A stretch of 64,000 nt of DNA from Crotalaria pallida (GCA_037953625.1 CM075656.1:77147001-77211000); one strand, 5' to 3'. Shown: positions 23,009 through 33,689, numbered from the stretch's first letter. Numbers and translations: made by a program. Notes: generated from the sequence alone by a model not told the origin.

Positions 23009-23215
23009 TTAAGGATGATCGTTGGATCCTCCTGACCCGGGTGCATTGCCGTTTGGAAGTGCCTGCATAAGAAGCCCATATTCTCTTGACCATTGAAAAT
23101 GTGCCAATAAAGGTCTGCACTCTACTCCACCTTGAGGAGAAGCAACAAAAATGGTGAGCATGATCAGCACAAGCTGAAGAACTATGAAGAGGATCTTGTT
23201 GAAAGAGAAAGCCAT
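23009..23215 (-). CDS. Small secreted peptide precursor, copy C
   Basis: 68 residues in one exon. The signal peptide covers about residues 1-25 (MAFSFNKILFIVLQLVLIML, TIFVAS). The mature region carries GGVECRPLLAHFQW and the tail LPNGNAPGSGGSNDHP. It has only one Cys, in VECRPL, so it is not a cysteine-rich peptide; post-translational trimming to a short linear tail peptide is the most natural model (inference). Differences from copies A and B are few and do not break the frame. Promoter TATA at 23392-23400. Confidence 0.8.
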   Translation of the reverse strand: MAFSFNKILFIVLQLVLIMLTIFVASPQGGVECRPLLAHFQWSREYGLLMQALPNGNAPGSGGSNDHP

Positions 23216-23391
23216 GTATGTATATGTTGTGATGTGTGATTTGCTTTGATGTTGATTAGAAGCAAGCTTTTGAAGGAGATTATTTCCTTGCTAGAAGTTA
23301 GAACTATAGAATATAATTGGCTTTTAATGAAACACTTTATGATATAAATGAAATGTTTTGGTGTGGGGAAAGGAAGGGAGACACGTATAAG

Positions 23392-23400
23392 ATTTATATA
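23392..23400 (-). promoter_or_regulatory. TATA box of peptide gene copy C
   Basis: TATATAAAT on the minus strand about 180 bp upstream of the ATG, embedded in the conserved promoter block. Confidence 0.6.
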
Positions 23401-23730
23401 GGGAAAGGAATTGACCATTTCTTTGGTATGCTAGTTTCTAGTTTTAATTTGCTTGACTACCGCGAAAAGTTTGAAGGTTGAATGACTTGAATCTATTCCT
23501 TGGACTCCAAAAAAAAAAAAAACCACCCTTTATCGCGCAACTAGTGTTTGAGATCGCAGACAATTAATTACGTACTACTAAATACTTATGTTTGGAAATT
23601 CGAATTAAATTAATAATGGTATGCAACCATTCAATTTTTGATTGCATGATAGTAACATCCACGTATTAGATGAATTTTATAATACACCCTCGTAATTTTT
23701 TTAAAATCAATATTAAAAAAACTTATGATT

Positions 23731-24581
23731 ATATTCGAAATTTGATTATACCTGGAAGGCTGGAATTGGCTATATTTTAATTTCTAGACGGACCTTTCTT
23801 TAGGTGTATCCCAAGAAGGACTCTCAGAAACATTCATTGTTTGCTGGTCAAAAAATGTACTATGGTCTATGTGGATCAAAGTTTGGTGTGCAACGTTAAA
23901 AATCGCCCATCTACTCAAGTAAGCTAACGGGTAAAAAATAATCTATCTGAATATATATCCACGGATGAATCCAAGAATGGATACAGGGGAGGAGGGTTCA
24001 AAAAGTTTGAATCGACTTTTTCTTAACAAAATGAATTAATGGTATGTGTTTTCCCATAATTCTTACAAATTTCTTCTTGTCAACTCCTTCATAGTGAATA
24101 GGCTTAAATACAAAATGATTTCTATAAATTTTTGTATCTTTGAAATTAGTCCTGATATTCTTTTTTTTTCCCTTATTTTTTCAATTTTTTAATTTTGGTT
24201 TCTAGTGTCAATTATGGATGAAAAATACGACCACGTTAATGAAAACAAGTCAGATTTTTGGGGCCACAAGTTTTTAAAATTAGTCTCTATAAATATAGGT
24301 GTTTTTGATTTACCCCCTGCAATTTTTTAAAAAAAAAAAAAAGAATTTGATTTTTATCCCTGTTTTTTCAAGTTGTTTTTATTTTTGTGCCTGATGTAAA
24401 AACTGGATGAAAAATGTTGGACGATGAACTTTGCACATTCTAAAAAGCTAGTGTCAGCCTCTCATTTGCCAATTCACAAACAAATCCCATCTTGCATTGA
24501 TGATCCCGGAGGGGCCCGGGTTCCCGGGGCCTATATCCATCCATGTAAGTATATATCTAAATATAACACACATATATAGTA
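23731..24581. other. Intergenic DNA with a decayed MULE-like end
   Basis: From about 24105 the wording TAGGCTTAAATACAAAATGA, TTAGTCC and the repeat of that phrasing at 24275 resemble sub-terminal MULE repeats, but no second end or target duplication is found. No gene. Confidence 0.4.
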
Positions 24582-24868
24582 CTCCCTTAATATAGGATAC
24601 TATTTTGGTATATTTTTTGTCCCTTTTTATAAGCTATTTTGGAATATTTAGATAGCATTAAAGAGTTTATTCCAAATACATCCCTCATAATTACATAAGG
24701 GTGATTGGGTAATAATTATAATAGAGAGAAATGAATAGAGTTGTAAAGTTTTAAATAGGAGTAAGTTTGGAATGACAACATATTTTTTGATAAATTTGAG
24801 AATAATAATTATTTTTCTTAATATGTATGAATTAGATAAAAGCGACTTATATTAAGGGACGGAAGAAG
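24582..24868. mobile_element. Stowaway-like MITE
   Basis: Inverted ends CTCCCTTAATATAGGATACT / ...TATTAAGGGACGGAAGAAG, TA on both sides (24580-24581, 24869-24870). Confidence 0.7.
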
Positions 24869-24943
24869 TATATATTTTGTGAGTATTAAGAATATCATCT
24901 AGTTGATAATCAAAAACTAATTATCTTTAAAATACAAAAATCA

Positions 24944-25133
24944 ATACCAACAAAGCTCAAAACAACACAGTTGGTAGATAGTTGGGTTCCCTAAACATGA
25001 TGTCAAGGGTTTGATCCCTGTCGTGGGTATGAAAAAACTCTGCTGATAGAGACAAAACTCACTTCGATGATCTTTACGCCTAGAGGAGATTAGTCTTCAG
25101 CTGTCGGCTGAGAGATACCATTGGTGTAAAAAA
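24944..25133 (+). mobile_element. tRNA-derived SINE
   Basis: The 190-bp element has an A-box-like GTTGGTAGATAGTTGG, a B-box-like GGGTTTGATCCCTG and a terminal A run. A 13-bp target duplication AATACAAAAATCA lies at 24931-24943 and 25134-25146. Confidence 0.82.
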
Positions 25134-25940
25134 AATACAAAAATCACCTTTTAATAATAAAGCCTTTCTTCATAAAATTTGATATTATACTTAATAAATA
25201 GATCCATTGAACCTTGTTGGTGTAATTATAACATAATATGATAAAATTATCATTTATAGAAGTGATAAAATAATACTACTTCCGACTTGAAATATAAGAA
25301 AAAAAAAACACATTTCATTTGATTTAAAATGTAAGCAAAAGTAACTAATTTTCTTAAATTTTATTTCATTTTCAATGTTACTTTCTTAAAATATATCTAG
25401 AAAATTGTTTTCTCATTTAATTTTTTTTATTTTCAATGCTACTTTTCTAAAGTACCTCTATTTTTTTTTATAAATTTAAAAAAAAATTAAATACAATCAA
25501 CTAACCTTCTTAACCGGGGTGTACCTCCAAAAACCAAATGAATGGGTTTTCCGGTGAGCAAAAAAGTAGGGTCTCATTTTTATTATTTTTTTGTTTTTGC
25601 CCCTTGCACTTTGGACTCCTTACTTAACTATTGCTTCTAATTTAGGCACGAAACTGATCATGTGAAGTGTCTCACCCTGCTAATTCAATTCATAGAGGAT
25701 TTTCTTCTATTCCTCACAATTTCCTGCATGGGCAACAAACTTGAATTTGTTTTTATCCAATTGCTTCTTCCTGTAATAATTACATTATCATGAGATATAT
25801 AATGTGAAATCGGTGATTTAATCTCTTCAATTTTAGATCAACCTTATTCCAAATCAAAATAAGTTTTAAAAAAAAAAAACGTGAACAAAGATTAATGCAA
25901 TTGATACAAAAAAATAGACTTATAATTTACAAAGTTATAA
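25134..25940. other. Intergenic DNA with a single-ended MITE
   Basis: From 25276 (CTTCCGACTTGAAATATAAG) to about 25500 the interior is Stowaway-like, but the right end is lost. No gene. Confidence 0.35.
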
Positions 25941-25955
25941 GTTCAAATGTCATTA

Positions 25956-26168
25956 CCAACGAGGCTTGGTTCAGTTGGTGTAAGGCCCTAACTGAAATCT
26001 TGGGAATGAGACATGGGTGCTAGTAGCCCCGGGTTCAATTCCCACTAAAAACATCTCGCTGGGAGAGCCAGCCACGCAGCTCGCTCCGGATTAGTCTCAA
26101 GGGCTCCCTGATATTAAGGGTGCTCTTGGAAATACCGGTGGTTCCGCAAGGAATACGGACAAAAAAAA
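25956..26168 (+). mobile_element. tRNA-derived SINE
   Basis: A 213-bp element with A-box-like GGTTCAGTTGGTGTAAGG, B box GGGTTCAATTCCC, a GC-rich body (AGCTCGCTCCGGATTAGTC) and a terminal A run. A 15-bp duplication, GTTCAAATGTCATTA, lies at 25941-25955 and 26169-26183. A different SINE family from the ones at 6762 and 24944. Confidence 0.88.
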
Positions 26169-26224
26169 GTTCAAATGTCATTATTAACTTTAATTTTTAA
26201 ATGCTCATTAAGTCGTTAAGACTA

Positions 26225-26491
26225 CTCCATCCGTCTCAATTATAAGCAAAAACAGACACTTTTTTAGTGATTTTAAATGCAAAAATTAACTAATTTTCTA
26301 TTCACAATACAATCATTCCTAAAATATCCTTATAAAGTGGTTGAATCATTTAATTTTTGTTTCATTCCCAATACAAGTTTACTAAACTAGTCTACTTTTT
26401 TATGAATTTAGAAAAATTAAATGCATCTAATTATTTTTTCTTAATATCTATGCCGATAGTTATTTTTGCTAATAAACAAGACCGGAAGAAG
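26225..26491. mobile_element. Stowaway-like MITE
   Basis: Ends CTCCATCCGTCTCAATTATA / AAACAAGACCGGAAGAAG, TA-flanked at 26223-26224 and 26492-26493. Confidence 0.7.
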
Positions 26492-26493
26492 TA

Positions 26494-27719
26494 TTTTAAT
26501 TTGGTGGTGACGATTCCCCGGATCAATCTCACATAAATTTTCATGTAAAATAAACAAGTCCAAAAGCTCGTGCAGTATGTGAAATACTTGGACAACAATC
26601 CCCAAGAACAAATACTCTGTTTACACCACTACATACTTTCCTTAGAATATAACTCTGCTTGTAACACTGAAAAAGAGTTAAAATATTTTTAAATATTATT
26701 ATTTTAAATACTCAGAATTTTTTCAAAAAGAGGATAGGAAAAAAGATATGTGGCTTAGGCCACTCATTTAGTTCTAGGAATGAAATGAATGGGAGTTAAA
26801 ACTTAGAATGTATCAAAGACACGTAGCTAGAACGGTAAAGTTGGTCATACTAAGCTGGAATTCAAATCAAAATAGTGAATTAATAGAATATGGCTTAGGC
26901 CATTCTTATAGTTTTGATCAATTCAAAACATATGGAAGCAACATAGGAAAATAGTGGATTCGTGACCATGACCCGACCCAGATTTAAGGACTGAAGCTTA
27001 AAAAGGTAGGAAGTAAGCGCTTCTTGTTCTTCAAGATCACGAGTCTCACATTATCACTTCCTTCACCTTCACGGAACTATGAGTTTTTCTATTCTTTGAT
27101 CCAACTGACTCATCACAAATGACTTATTATATTTCAAAGTATATTAAGAGAAAAATGTAGACTTAAGCCCTTAAGAAACTTCAATATATTGAAATTGCAT
27201 TGCTTTTTTCTTTCTTCTAAAGTGTACTTTGCGGATGGTCATCAATAAAAAAAAAAAATTGAACAGTAGTTTAGTTTTCATAAAATATAAATTTAAGCGT
27301 TAAAAACTTGCATATACTTTGATTTGAATTCACACTAAGAAACAAGATAAATAAAATATGGCAACACAAATAGTTGAGTCACGAATCCAATAGGTAGTTA
27401 AGTAGCTTAGTCGGTAAAGTTACGGAAAATAAAATACGAGCATCCGAATTATATCTTTGATAATTGAACAATTTTCCCTTTTTCCCTCAATTGTCAAAAA
27501 AAAAATTTGCATACTAAAAAATAGTTAAATCACAACACCACTTTTTATTTTGTCTATTGCATAACATAAGCACGAATTCTTTATGAAAAATGATATATTG
27601 ACATATGTCAGTAGTGGATCAATCATTGATGAGGTAAATATCCCTCTATGATATAATTAGGTATATTTTTTTAGATTGATTTGTTAAAAGAATATAATTT
27701 TATTTATTTATTGTTTACA
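26494..27719. other. AT-rich intergenic DNA
   Basis: No coding region or bounded element found. Short tRNA-box-like wording (GTAGCTTAGTCGGTAAAGTT near 27401) occurs without a B box or flanking duplication. Confidence 0.4.
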
Positions 27720-27722
27720 TAA

Positions 27723-28626
27723 GGGCATCCACAGCAGAACCTGGAAAAAATCTGGTGGAGAATCTTAAGTTCAGATTTTCTCTCCAGACTCTGCTAATCT
27801 TAAAAATCTAGTGGAGAATCTTAAGTTGAGTATGTAACCGTGAGACTCATTTTTTGTATTTTTCTTCCTTTTTTACTTTATAATACCCTAATAAACAAAT
27901 AATAATAATAAATAAATAAATAATAACAATAAATTAATAATAAACAATAATAATTACAAATAATAATAATATTATTATTTTTTCTATTTTATTCTTGAAT
28001 ATATTGTCTTGTTATGAAAAAAATAAATAGGCTATTTTTTTATGAATTTGAGAAAATTAAATACACTCAAATAGTTTTCTTAAATACTTGTGAAATTAGT
28101 TATTTTTGATTAAAAATAAGACCGAAAGAAGTACATATTTTTATATTTAAATAAATAAATAATAAATAAATAAATAATTTGAAATTAAAAATAGCCGTTG
28201 TTTCTAGTATGCAATCGTCCACTGTGTGACCATATAGCACATGTTTATAATAAATAAATAATGGATCGTTTGTGGCAACATTTGAATTATATTGTATTTT
28301 TTATGTACTTTATAATTTTTAGTAGGTACCATTAATTATTGTAATGTTAAATTTTATTTAATTTTAATATTTAAATATTATTTAGGATTATTTTCATAAA
28401 TTCTACGTAATTAATATTATTGAAATTGTATTACAAAAACATTATTGAAATAAAATTGTGTATAAAAGTACATGATGATGTAATGCTGATGCATGTTTGG
28501 TGAGTTTGGTATTAAGACTCTGCTGCGGTGAAAGATATGAAAAATATGAAGTTAAATCTGAAAGTTAAATGATGATATAATGCTGATGTGTCAGAATCTT
28601 GTGAGTCTTGACTGTCGTGGATGCCC
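27723..28626. mobile_element. Harbinger-type MITE (GGGCATCCAC family)
   Basis: Ends GGGCATCCACAGCAG and, inverted, GGGCATCCACGACAG, flanked by TAA (27720-27722 and 28627-28629). Length 904 bp, noncoding, with sub-terminal inverted wording (GACTCTGCT / AGTCTTGACTG). Part of a Stowaway MITE (about 28020-28133, ending GACCGAAAGAAGTA) is nested inside. Confidence 0.82.
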
Positions 28627-28752
28627 TAAGATTATGGTGGGGTGGCAACAATAATGATGGTGACAATGGCAATGACTTTTGGTTGGTGACAGCAATGGTA
28701 GTTGTTGCAATTTTGTTACGATTTACTCATCGAACAGGGAGCCGGTTATGAG

Positions 28753-29678
28753 GGGAATTAGTCTACAAACCTCCCTTTTATCCCTCAAACCCCACTTTTT
28801 TTATAATACCAATAATACCCCTTTATACAAACCTCAAACCCCATTCACTCAACCTCCTCCTCCTCCTCCTCCTCCTCTTCCTCCTCCTCCTTTGACCACC
28901 GCAAACTTCTTCTTCTTCTTTCTTCTTCTTCTTCTTCTCCTCCAGCCGCCGCTCCCTCCCTCCTTTGACCACCGCAAAAAACAGATAGATGGGAATAAAC
29001 CCCTCCTCCTTTCTTCTTCATCTTCCTTCCATCGTTATTCTTTCTCCTCTTTTTAACCTTCGTCCAAATTTATGCATCTCCTTCTTCTTCTTTCTAATTT
29101 CTTCTTTCTAACCTTCGTCCAGATCTATTCATCTCCTTCTTCTTCTTCTTCTTCTTTAAACTATGCATCTCCTTCGTCCATAGCTTCTTTTTTTTTTTTT
29201 GGGTTGTGAATAATTCCGACCAGCCCGTGTCGGAAATTCAAAATTCCGACACTGGGTCGTCGGAATTTTGAACAGATGCGGGAGTGACATTTTAATTTGG
29301 TGCTGGAGTGACATTTTTGGGGTTGAAAAGCGAAGTTTGAAGAAGCTAATTGTGATGCAGACAGAGGAGGAGATGTGGAAGACGATGCCCAATCCCACTT
29401 AAACTTCGCTTTGGGCTGTGTGTGTGTCTTGGTGGTTGTGTGTGAAGGTGGTGGTGGTGGTGGGGGTGGGGGGAGTTGCAGGGAGTGGAGGCTGTGTGTG
29501 AAGGTGGTGGTGATGAGGGGAGTTGCAGGGAGTTGGGGGCTGTGTGTGAAGGTGATGGTGGTGGTGGGTAGTGGGGTTGTTGGTAGTGAATAGGGTTTGG
29601 GAAAAGAGGGGCATTTTTGACTTTTCCGAATTAAAATGGGGTTTGGTGGAGAAAATTGAGGTTTGGGGACTAATTCAC
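28753..29678. mobile_element. MULE-like element with triplet-rich interior
   Basis: Ends GGGAATTAGTCTACAAACC and, inverted, GTGAATTAGTCCCCAAACC. A perfect 9-bp duplication, GGTTATGAG, lies at 28744-28752 and 29679-29687. The 926-bp interior has CCT/CTT triplet runs (28850-29160) that open a 125-codon Pro-rich frame with no domain, a GGTGGT-rich part (29440-29580), and an imperfect hairpin at 29209-29265 built on AATTCCGAC/GTCGGAATT. I regard the open frames on both strands as by-products of these simple repeats. Confidence 0.85.
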
Positions 29679-29774
29679 GGTTATGAGAGCCCAGGCATCC
29701 ATTACCACAAGCTGGACCAGTCAGTGTTGGATCTTTTTGTTGGGCCTAGGAGTAGAGGTCATACACTCATACTG

Positions 29775-30010
29775 TGAATAGTAGTCTACAAACCCCACTC
29801 TTTAGGCCCAAAATCCCAATTTTTTTTCGATGGGGTTCTATCGGAATATTTTCCGATACCCCCGAGTCGAAAAAATGTGTATTTTTCCCGAATGCTCGTT
29901 TATTAAAAACGGGGTTTTAAAGTCGGAAAATATTCCGATAGAATTCCATCGAAAAAATAGGGTTTGTGGATTAACAATGGAACTAAAGTGTGGGGTTTTA
30001 TACTAAAACT
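29775..30010. mobile_element. Short MULE-like foldback element
   Basis: A 9-bp duplication CTCATACTG lies at 29766-29774 and 30011-30019. Left end TGAATAGTAGTCTACAAACC resembles the end of the neighbour at 28753; the inverted right end is AGTTTTAGTATAAAACCCC. The interior contains a strong hairpin: TTTCGATGGGGTTCTATCGG...TATTTTCC pairs with GGAAAATATTCCGATAGAAT...TCGAAA. Confidence 0.78.
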
Positions 30011-30019
30011 CTCATACTG

Positions 30020-31054
30020 TTGATCTAATTAATTCGCAGTATACCAAAACAAGGAGTTGAACCAGTGTCGTAAAAGCATGACCGGATCCCCAAATAATAG
30101 AGCAACACTGGTTGGAAGGAGCAACCACGCATAAAAAAAAAAATTTAATTCCTTAAATCCTTCTTCTTTGAAGTGTAAAGTTCTCTAATAAATGTCAAAT
30201 TTTTAGTTGATTAGTGCATGATTTACATTTTACGAATGCTAAAGTGTTAAGGGCACATGCATAAGGTAAAAATAATCTTGGTTTAAAAAAAAAAAAAAAA
30301 AAAGAAAGAAAAAGAAAACCCCTCAATGTAGAAGGAATTGAACAAGTGTTACATGAGAACAATTCACTAAGATGGTATATTCTAATTTACATGTTCCAGT
30401 GCAATATGCTCAATTCTCAGTGAATTGCATGTGGAACCCAGAAACCAATATTATTCAGAGGCTGTGAGATTGATAAGCTTGTCTCTTTAAGGGCATGTTT
30501 GGATGCATAAGAATGAAGGGTACACATCTTTGTTCTTATGCATCGTCCAACTTTCAATGGAAAACACAACAGCTCATATATTTTCTATTGTTCACTCGAA
30601 TCTCTCCGATCCATGACTTCATTATTACTTTTATTCACAACAAGCTTCAACCAATGGCGTACCTTGGTGTAAAACTTAATGATAAGCTTTCAATCTTTTC
30701 TGGAATAGAAAAGATTTATTCTAAAAAACACGCTTCAAATTTTACCAAAAAATAAATAAATAAAAAACACGCTTCAAATTTTACCAGCAAAAATTAAAAT
30801 TCTTAGTTGCTCCAATGATAAGACACCTTAATTTTACTGATAGTATGTTACATTTAATTCAAATCGTATGCATCAAAGTCTTTATCTACCTAAACACATA
30901 ATTCAAGTTTGCAATGATCAGAGATAACGAATAACTGATCAGTCATTACAACTTACAACTTAGATTAAAATTTAACGAAGTTCCCTAAAAACAACCGTAC
31001 AATTGTTTTACCATAGTTTACATTGAGATGCTTCACATAAATGCAATTTCAGCA
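30020..31054. other. Intergenic DNA downstream of the bHLH gene
   Basis: No gene. A purine-rich A-tract lies at 30284-30320. At 30490 the phrase AAGGGCATGTTTGGATGCAT looks like a transposon end, but no inverted partner was found. The 86-codon frame at 30495-30755 has no domain. Confidence 0.4.
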
Positions 31055-32548
31055 TTAACTTTTGGATAGAGATGCTTCAAGCTTTTCTTTCAACAGCACA
31101 GCGGCTTCGCCACCTTGAGTTCTTATGGAGAATGTATGAATTACCTTATCTTGCGTGGTTGAAACAATGGACTCTTGAGCTGCAATTTGATGCTCCCTGA
31201 AAGCTTTAACAACTCCGGAAACCGGATGCATATCCAAGGGGAAGCCCACCGTCACAACTCCATCGTCCTGTCTAGCCTGAAAATCGATATCCGGCATATA
31301 CGACTGCTGGTCCTTGTTGTTAATCATGCCTTTTTCAGCTTCCAAAACCTTGATCTTCTTCTGTAGATCGGTGATATGAGTAATAGCGTCACCGAGCAAA
31401 GATGCCTTGTCCATTTTAGATATATTAGGAACAACAGCTCTTAAGGCATAGAATCTCTGGTTAAGCTTCTCCCTTCTTTGTCTCTCCGCTTCGACATGAT
31501 TCAGCGCTTCCTCTCTCCCGTTGGCAGGCTTTCTCCCTCTCTTCCTCGGCTTCCTCTCGTCCATTTGAGGCGACGATGCATCGTCGTTGCCAATATCTAT
31601 GCTAGAAGAAACCCTTGCTTGCGAACTAAAACTCCCAAGCTGAGGGAACAGTTTTGCTTCACTATTGTCGCCAACACACCCATTTGAAGAATTTCCGTAA
31701 GCTTGGTTTGCCCCTAGTGCTTGTGCTGCTTCATAAGAGTCAGAAGTGAAACCAGAATCATCTTCCACCTTCGGGGAGAAACTGATAGTCACAGACTGAG
31801 ATTTCGAGTCTCCCAAACTTAATTCACGCCCGAAAATCTTAGGTAGCAGCGCCTTTGCCTGTCCAGAAGTAGATTCTTCAAACATTGTTTTTACCATCTC
31901 CAAAACACCCTCATCTTCGGGCATTATTTCCATCGAACCAAGCTCGACAACCCCGGCCTTGAGAGGCACAAAAACAACCGTCTTCAAACCAGCCAATTTC
32001 CCGAGAAACGATCTCGATTCATGCTGGTTCAAACAACTAGCAGCATCAGCAACCCAAACTGATTTCCCCGACTTGAAAGAACTACCTGGGCCATACTGAG
32101 AATTGAAACCAAATACATAATACATCGACGTCAAGTAAAACATTCGCAAATCCGAGACCCTATCCATATCAAACCTTATAGCCTCTTTCGATTCGGATCC
32201 ACCACAGGCCTCATGAAGCTTCTGCAACACATGCCGCTTCTTAGCCTCATCCTCTTCGTTCCTCTGACCGTCTTTACGATCCTGGCAGTACCCGTCGCCC
32301 CATTTCAGGGCATAGCCACCAGATTTCAACCCAGCCACTTGCCAGAAAATGGCATAATCCCACTTGGACACCTCCACAAGGTGGCGCAACCGACAATTCA
32401 GATCCGAATCAGTGCTCGGCGGAACAATAACATCAGAAAAAACATCGTTCGAAATCGCCAAACTGAAAAACGCAACAGCCTCAGTTCCAACCACAGATTC
32501 CAGCATAGCCTTACCTTCCTCTTTCTCACAAAACCTCTCACCAGTCAT
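31055..32548 (-). CDS. bHLH transcription factor, subgroup IIId (bHLH3/JAM3-like)
   Basis: A single uninterrupted exon encodes 497 residues. Residues about 12-195 form the bHLH-MYC N-terminal domain (RHLVEVSKWDYAIFWQVAG, LKWGDGYC, RVSDLRMFYLTSMYYVFGF, SGKSVWVADA, FVPLKAGVVELGS). A basic AT-hook-like patch, RKPRKRGRKPANGREE, covers 332-347. The bHLH domain covers about 350-405, with the E-box-reading residues H351, E355 and R359 present and KMDKASLLGDAITHI in helix 2. An ACT-like C-terminal domain runs from about 425 to 495. The wording (IFGRELSLG, FSPKVEDDSGF, DERKPRKRGRKPANGREE) is closest, from memory, to Arabidopsis bHLH3/JAM3, which opposes MYC2 and dampens jasmonate responses; the Arabidopsis protein is slightly shorter. 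Nuclear; expected to bind G-box DNA as a dimer. Lack of introns in the coding region is normal for this subgroup. Confident as a IIId bHLH; the exact orthology needs a tree. Confidence 0.93.
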   Translation of the reverse strand: MTGERFCEKEEGKAMLESVVGTEAVAFFSLAISNDVFSDVIVPPSTDSDLNCRLRHLVEVSKWDYAIFWQVAGLKSGGYALKWGDGYCQDRKDGQRNEEDEAKKRHVLQKLHEACGGSESKEAIRFDMDRVSDLRMFYLTSMYYVFGFNSQYGPGSSFKSGKSVWVADAASCLNQHESRSFLGKLAGLKTVVFVPLKAGVVELGSMEIMPEDEGVLEMVKTMFEESTSGQAKALLPKIFGRELSLGDSKSQSVTISFSPKVEDDSGFTSDSYEAAQALGANQAYGNSSNGCVGDNSEAKLFPQLGSFSSQARVSSSIDIGNDDASSPQMDERKPRKRGRKPANGREEALNHVEAERQRREKLNQRFYALRAVVPNISKMDKASLLGDAITHITDLQKKIKVLEAEKGMINNKDQQSYMPDIDFQARQDDGVVTVGFPLDMHPVSGVVKAFREHQIAAQESIVSTTQDKVIHTFSIRTQGGEAAVLLKEKLEASLSKS

Positions 32549-32551
32549 CTT

Positions 32552-32815
32552 CTAATCTAGCCCACAATTAATATGTATCACAAATCTATTAAAAATCAAA
32601 ACTTTTTGACAGATTATCACAGAAAGATCTAAGATTGAGCCTGAATTTCTTCTAATCTAACCACCGATTAATCATAAGCAAAAAAGCTAAGAAATTGATT
32701 CAATAAGCTTGTGTTTGTAAGCATGCAGCACAAATCAAACTAGTTACAGACACAGAATAGAGATAGATACAGTTACTGAATGAACATATAAGAAAGAATC
32801 TAACTTTATGCTTAC
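32552..32815 (-). other. Possible 5'-UTR intron of the bHLH gene
   Basis: On the minus strand a donor CCCCT/GTAAG at 32815 and an acceptor GATTAG at 32552, just before AAGATG, could remove 264 AT-rich bases between a pyrimidine-rich leader (32816-33010) and the start codon. Predicted from splice signals only. Confidence 0.35.
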
Positions 32816-33032
32816 AGGGGCACAAATCAGAGCGAAAAGAGATTGGGCAGTGTCAGGAGGGTAGTGAAACATAGAGAGACTAAGAAAAAGGAGTTAAAGA
32901 GATTTATTACTCGAACCCAAGATTTCAGAGCTGAAGAGATTGTTTTCACTTGATGCAGTTCCAGATCTGAATTCATATGGCAATTTACTAACCTTTCCTT
33001 TTGCTCTCTCTTTTTTCCTTTTTTAATTAATA

Positions 33033-33293
33033 CTGCATCCATTTTATAAGCTTGTTTTAGCATTCGTACCAGTTTCATAAGTTTTCATAAATCCAATAAC
33101 ATAATTAATATTATTTTTCCAAACACATCTCTATTTATTACATTATCTTTTTCACTCTCAATACATTTTTCTCTCTTCAATAATGATTATATAGGGGCAT
33201 TATAGTCAAAATATAACAAATTCTTACATCATTTAATCACTTATTAAAACTCGTGTATAACCTTAAAACACACTGCATATGAAACGGAGGGAG
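33033..33293. mobile_element. Stowaway-like MITE at the bHLH promoter
   Basis: Ends CTGCATCCATTTTATAAGC and GCATATGAAACGGAGGGAG, TA-flanked (33031-33032, 33294-33295). It abuts the presumed 5' leader of the bHLH gene. Confidence 0.75.
33042..33048 (-). promoter_or_regulatory. Candidate TATA box of the bHLH gene, inside a MITE end
   Basis: TATAAAA on the minus strand, about 30 bp upstream of the purine/pyrimidine-rich leader that starts near 33010. It falls within the terminal inverted repeat of the MITE 33033-33293. Other AT-rich sites nearby could serve instead. Confidence 0.35.
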
Positions 33294-33298
33294 TATTA

Positions 33299-33630
33299 TT
33301 CCGTTCCATTTTGTTTGGCCTTTTACGTTTGACACACATATTAAGGAAATGTTAATTATTGTAAGTATGATGTGTACTTTGTCTAAAATGTACATATTTA
33401 ATTCTCATTGAAAATTGTAACAACATTTAATTTTTATTAGGAAATGTGTTTATTAATTAATGTACAGTGGTTTAAAGACGAAAGAGGATAAAAGTGTAAT
33501 TAACAAGGAGAAAATGAAATAATTAAAGGAAGAGTTATACAAAGAAAAAAAGATATATTTTGCATTAAAATTGTAGAAGAACAATAAATATGGAAAAGAA
33601 AAAAAGTTTAAAAGACCAAATAAAATGGAA
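33299..33630. mobile_element. TA-flanked MITE (TTTTGTTTGG family)
   Basis: Inverted ends TTCCGTTCCATTTTGTTTGG / AAAGACCAAATAAAATGGAA with TA at both sides. A sister copy is at 34298-34643. It immediately follows the MITE at 33033, so two different MITEs lie end to end upstream of the bHLH gene. Confidence 0.72.
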
Positions 33631-33689
33631 TACAAAGAATATTAATATACAACATAACCATATAATATGAGAGAAAATAGTTTGTACAT

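Larger units (their letters stand above)
22099..23730. repeat. Tandem segment C
   Basis: Homologous to the first half of segment B (from TATAGCATTGCTCTTTG through the peptide gene and its promoter, fading after about 23700). It lacks the AACCCAACC-type repeat and the LINE remnant and has no Harbinger insertion at the conserved TTGAATAATAATATT site. Confidence 0.75.

Noticed and set aside
28679..29056. 125-codon proline-rich frame
   Set aside because: It is produced by CCT/CTT triplet repeats inside a MULE-like element with a 9-bp duplication; no domain.
29375..29614. Gly/Val-rich frame on plus and His/Thr-rich frame on minus
   Set aside because: Both are readings of the same GGTGGT/ACCACC simple repeat.
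30025..30135. Possible fourth SINE (GAGTTGAACCAGTGT wording)
   Set aside because: A B-box-like phrase is present, but no A box, tail or flanking duplication.
32213..32560. 115-codon plus-strand frame
   Set aside because: Antisense shadow of the bHLH gene.
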